5,408 nucleotides of DNA, taken from contig DAOUSP010000096.1 of NCBI GenBank assembly GCA_030627155.1, positions 1-5,408 of the forward strand, written 5' to 3'. The position numbers and the translations under genes were made by a program. The DNA comes from Candidatus Aminicenantota bacterium (GTDB lineage Bacteria > Acidobacteriota > Aminicenantia > Aminicenantales > Aminicenantaceae). A model generated the notes under the pieces. That model was given only the letters and a program-made list of their open reading frames with translations, was not told the origin of the DNA and ran no database searches. Numbering within the stretch: position 1 is the first letter of the stretch; each line of letters opens with the position of its first letter. Shown piece by piece: positions 4,059 to 5,408 of this stretch.

Positions 4059-5408
4059 TTCTGAACGATTTTTCAAACACATAAAAGAGGCGGATGAACG
4101 CTCGTCCGCCTCGCACTTTTCCGCTCGGCGAACTCGCTCACTACTTGACCGCCGTCCCGCAGGAACTTCGCCACCTTCGTCGGCTCGTCCTGCGTGACAG
4201 GCTCGGTGAGTATCCCAATTCGGCAGGTATCCTTTAGGCAGGTAGAAAATATCAACCCCAATCTCCTTTTTTCCATAGGAAATTGATTTGATGAGATACT
4301 GGAACAGGTGAGGTCTATCAGAAGGCTCTATCTGGTCAATCTTTTGAGTGAAATCTTTTAAAGTATCAAGAACAATCTTTGCTTCAAACTTAACTTGCCC
4401 TTCTTTTTGAATGGCAAGCCTTACCCCTTCTAAATCAAATTCCAATACCTTCTTTTTGTTTTCCAGATTTTCCAATTCCTTTTTTATTGAAGGAAATTTT
4501 TTACCCTCCCCCTCTGAAAGAAAATTGATGAGATTGCGGATTCTTCTTTCTACATCCTTAATCTCTCTTGACAGTTTTATCTCTTGTTGTTTAAGGGGAG
4601 ACAGCCTCTCTTCTTCCTCTTGGTTAATTTTCTTTATCAAAGTCTTTATAGCCTGTTCATTCTGACTTACTTCTTTTAGTCTGCTTATGATAAAATCTTC
4701 AATTCTATCTGCGTTAACCGATTTTATACTACAAGAACTCCAATCATGCTTATATGTCTTGGTACACCGATAGTAATAAGTAAATCTTGGGCTCTTGCCA
4801 TCTCTCTGCCAGTTCTTGGTATAAGTTGGTGTCATTATTGAGCCACATTCTGCACATCTTAAAAGTCCACTCAAGAGATATGTATGATTTATCTTTGTTT
4901 CCTGTTTTACTCTAACCTTTCTAATACTTTGAGCTTTCAAGAAGATACCCTCTGAGATTATGGGTTTATGTATCCCATCATAAAGATTACCTTTGTAGGA
5001 AATCTTCCCGTAATAAACAGGATTTCTCAAGATGTTATCAATGGAACCTTTGCTGAATTTCTTTCCCGCTCTGGTTCGATATTTCTGATTTATCCATCTT
5101 CTGGTCTCTGCCAAGGATTGGGTTTCAATAAATATCTTAAAAATTGCTCTTACACATTCTGCCTCTTTTTCGTTAATAACTAGTTTTTTATCAACATTCT
5201 TGTACCCATAAGGCACAATCCCACCGTTCCACATACCTTTTTCTGCCCTTGCCTTCATTTTATCCCTTGTTCTCTCAGCAGTCATCTCTCTTTCAAACTG
5301 AGCAAAGGTAAGCATGATATTTCTTAAAAGTCTTCCAGAGGGAGAGGATGTATCAAAATTCTCTGTTACAGAAATGAAGGCAACTCCATGTTTATCAAAT
5401 AATTCAAT
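4017..5408 (-). CDS. Large serine recombinase, N-terminus outside window, unusual C-terminal tail
   Basis: The frame is open to the right edge, so the Met at 5315 is internal and about 463 residues are visible. They begin near the end of the resolvase catalytic domain (GVAFISVTENFDTSSPSGRL) and its long helix (FAQFEREMTAERTRDKMKAR). The catalytic serine and about 90-100 residues are missing off the edge. A recombinase DNA-binding domain follows (PYGYK...LAETRRWIN...ILRNPVYYGKISYKG), then a zinc ribbon with CAEC and a later C...C pair (visible residues about 185-226). A charged coiled coil spans about 255-335, and the domain ends near DIFYLPKGYLP. Known relatives integrate or excise mobile elements through a covalent serine-DNA link. 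The last 60-70 residues are a read-through into a GC-rich patch, a hairpin and the complement of the tRNA, ending LPGRDSNPQPSG at a TAA at 4017-4019. That tail is very unlikely to be conserved protein. Confidence 0.9.
   Translation of the reverse strand: MELFDKHGVAFISVTENFDTSSPSGRLLRNIMLTFAQFEREMTAERTRDKMKARAEKGMWNGGIVPYGYKNVDKKLVINEKEAECVRAIFKIFIETQSLAETRRWINQKYRTRAGKKFSKGSIDNILRNPVYYGKISYKGNLYDGIHKPIISEGIFLKAQSIRKVRVKQETKINHTYLLSGLLRCAECGSIMTPTYTKNWQRDGKSPRFTYYYRCTKTYKHDWSSCSIKSVNADRIEDFIISRLKEVSQNEQAIKTLIKKINQEEEERLSPLKQQEIKLSREIKDVERRIRNLINFLSEGEGKKFPSIKKELENLENKKKVLEFDLEGVRLAIQKEGQVKFEAKIVLDTLKDFTQKIDQIEPSDRPHLFQYLIKSISYGKKEIGVDIFYLPKGYLPNWDTHRACHAGRADEGGEVPAGRRSSSERVRRAEKCEADERSSASFMCLKNRSEWLPGRDSNPQPSG
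4083..4120. terminator. Strong hairpin, possible bidirectional terminator
   Basis: GAGGCGGATG (4087-4096) pairs with CGTCCGCCTC (4103-4112) around the loop AACGCT, giving ten pairs with one G-U. Read on the - strand the stem is followed at once by TTTTAT (4086-4081), a good intrinsic terminator. On the + strand the T-run (4117-4120) comes 4 nt after the stem, 29 nt beyond the tRNA CCA, so it could also end the tRNA transcript. It lies inside the extended recombinase frame, so a transcript from that gene would probably end before its own stop codon. Confidence 0.65.
4087..4210 (-). other. GC-rich patch with coding-like frame, possible gene fragment
   Basis: This stretch is about 65% GC by hand count, against an AT-rich recombinase body. 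In the recombinase frame it gives arginine- and serine-rich sequence of no recognisable kind. In another - strand frame (stop at 4073-4075), 4210 downward reads LTEPVTQDEPTKVAKFLRDG and continues QVVSEFAERKSARRTS. Most codons there end in G or C, as in coding DNA of a high-GC genome. It has no start of its own and runs for only about 45 residues to its stop. I read it as a possible fragment of a gene end carried in from a GC-rich source, not as a functional gene. I do not recognise the protein. Confidence 0.35.

Larger units (their letters stand above)
4059..5408 (-). mobile_element. Probable integrated element abutting tRNA-Asn, one end only
   Basis: A serine recombinase gene on the - strand converges on the 3' end of a tRNA gene, the usual layout for an element integrated at a tRNA. 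The recombinase body is AT-rich, and a GC-rich patch of different character sits next to the tRNA. Only one end is in the window. A repeat of the tRNA 3' segment (about 4016-4058) at the far end would define the attachment sites, but it cannot be seen here. The element type (phage, ICE or simple recombinase cassette) cannot be told. Confidence 0.45.

Noticed and set aside
4073..4276. Separate 67-residue gene on the - strand
   Set aside because: It begins inside the recombinase, with its first 20 residues merely a second frame of that gene, and has no clear ribosome site. Only its later part looks coding-like, so I report it as a possible fragment.
4411..4665. 84-residue + strand frame opposite the recombinase
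   Set aside because: It is the complement of the recombinase coiled-coil region; the Ser/Leu/Phe-rich composition is what Lys/Glu-rich coding gives in reverse.

Overview
The window carries the 3' part of a bacterial heat-shock operon on the + strand. A tRNA-Asn gene follows, and then the 3' end of what looks like an integrated mobile element whose serine recombinase gene converges on the tRNA from the - strand. The organism is a bacterium with moderate to low GC (about 40% by eye). Its DnaK system is of the HspR type (MerR-family repressor next to dnaK/dnaJ) rather than HrcA/CIRCE in the part seen. The protein sequences do not let me name a phylum. The gene order and the tRNA-linked serine recombinase would fit an uncultivated lineage, but that is only an impression.

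Bases 1-3827 hold five tightly packed co-directional genes: the C-terminal third of dnaK (cut by the window edge), dnaJ, an hspR-like MerR repressor, a primary-type sigma-70 factor without region 1.1, and a DnaC/DnaI-like AAA+ ATPase with an N-terminal zinc-binding motif. The gaps are 60 nt (dnaK-dnaJ), 1 nt (dnaJ-hspR), a 4-nt ATGA overlap (hspR-sigma) and a 1-nt TGATG overlap (sigma-ATPase). The last four genes are therefore almost certainly cotranscribed and probably translationally coupled. Functionally, DnaK/DnaJ are the chaperones, HspR is expected to repress the operon with DnaK as corepressor, and the sigma factor is a possible positive arm. The ATPase is the unexpected member, because helicase-loader-type proteins are not normal parts of a chaperone operon.

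Bases 3828-3982 are non-coding. They contain degenerate repeats built on CACGTTGATA and ACCGGACATTTT-like units that resemble the ends of IS21-family elements, then a TATAAT box directly ahead of the tRNA. The tRNA-Asn(GTT) folds completely and has an encoded CCA.

Bases 4017-5408 (- strand) encode a large serine recombinase that is N-terminally cut by the window edge. Its frame runs through a GC-rich patch of about 120 bp and a strong hairpin, and stops at the anticodon of the tRNA. The GC-rich patch looks like protein-coding DNA in a different frame from the recombinase. This suggests that the present 3' end of the recombinase is a junction between DNAs of different origin.
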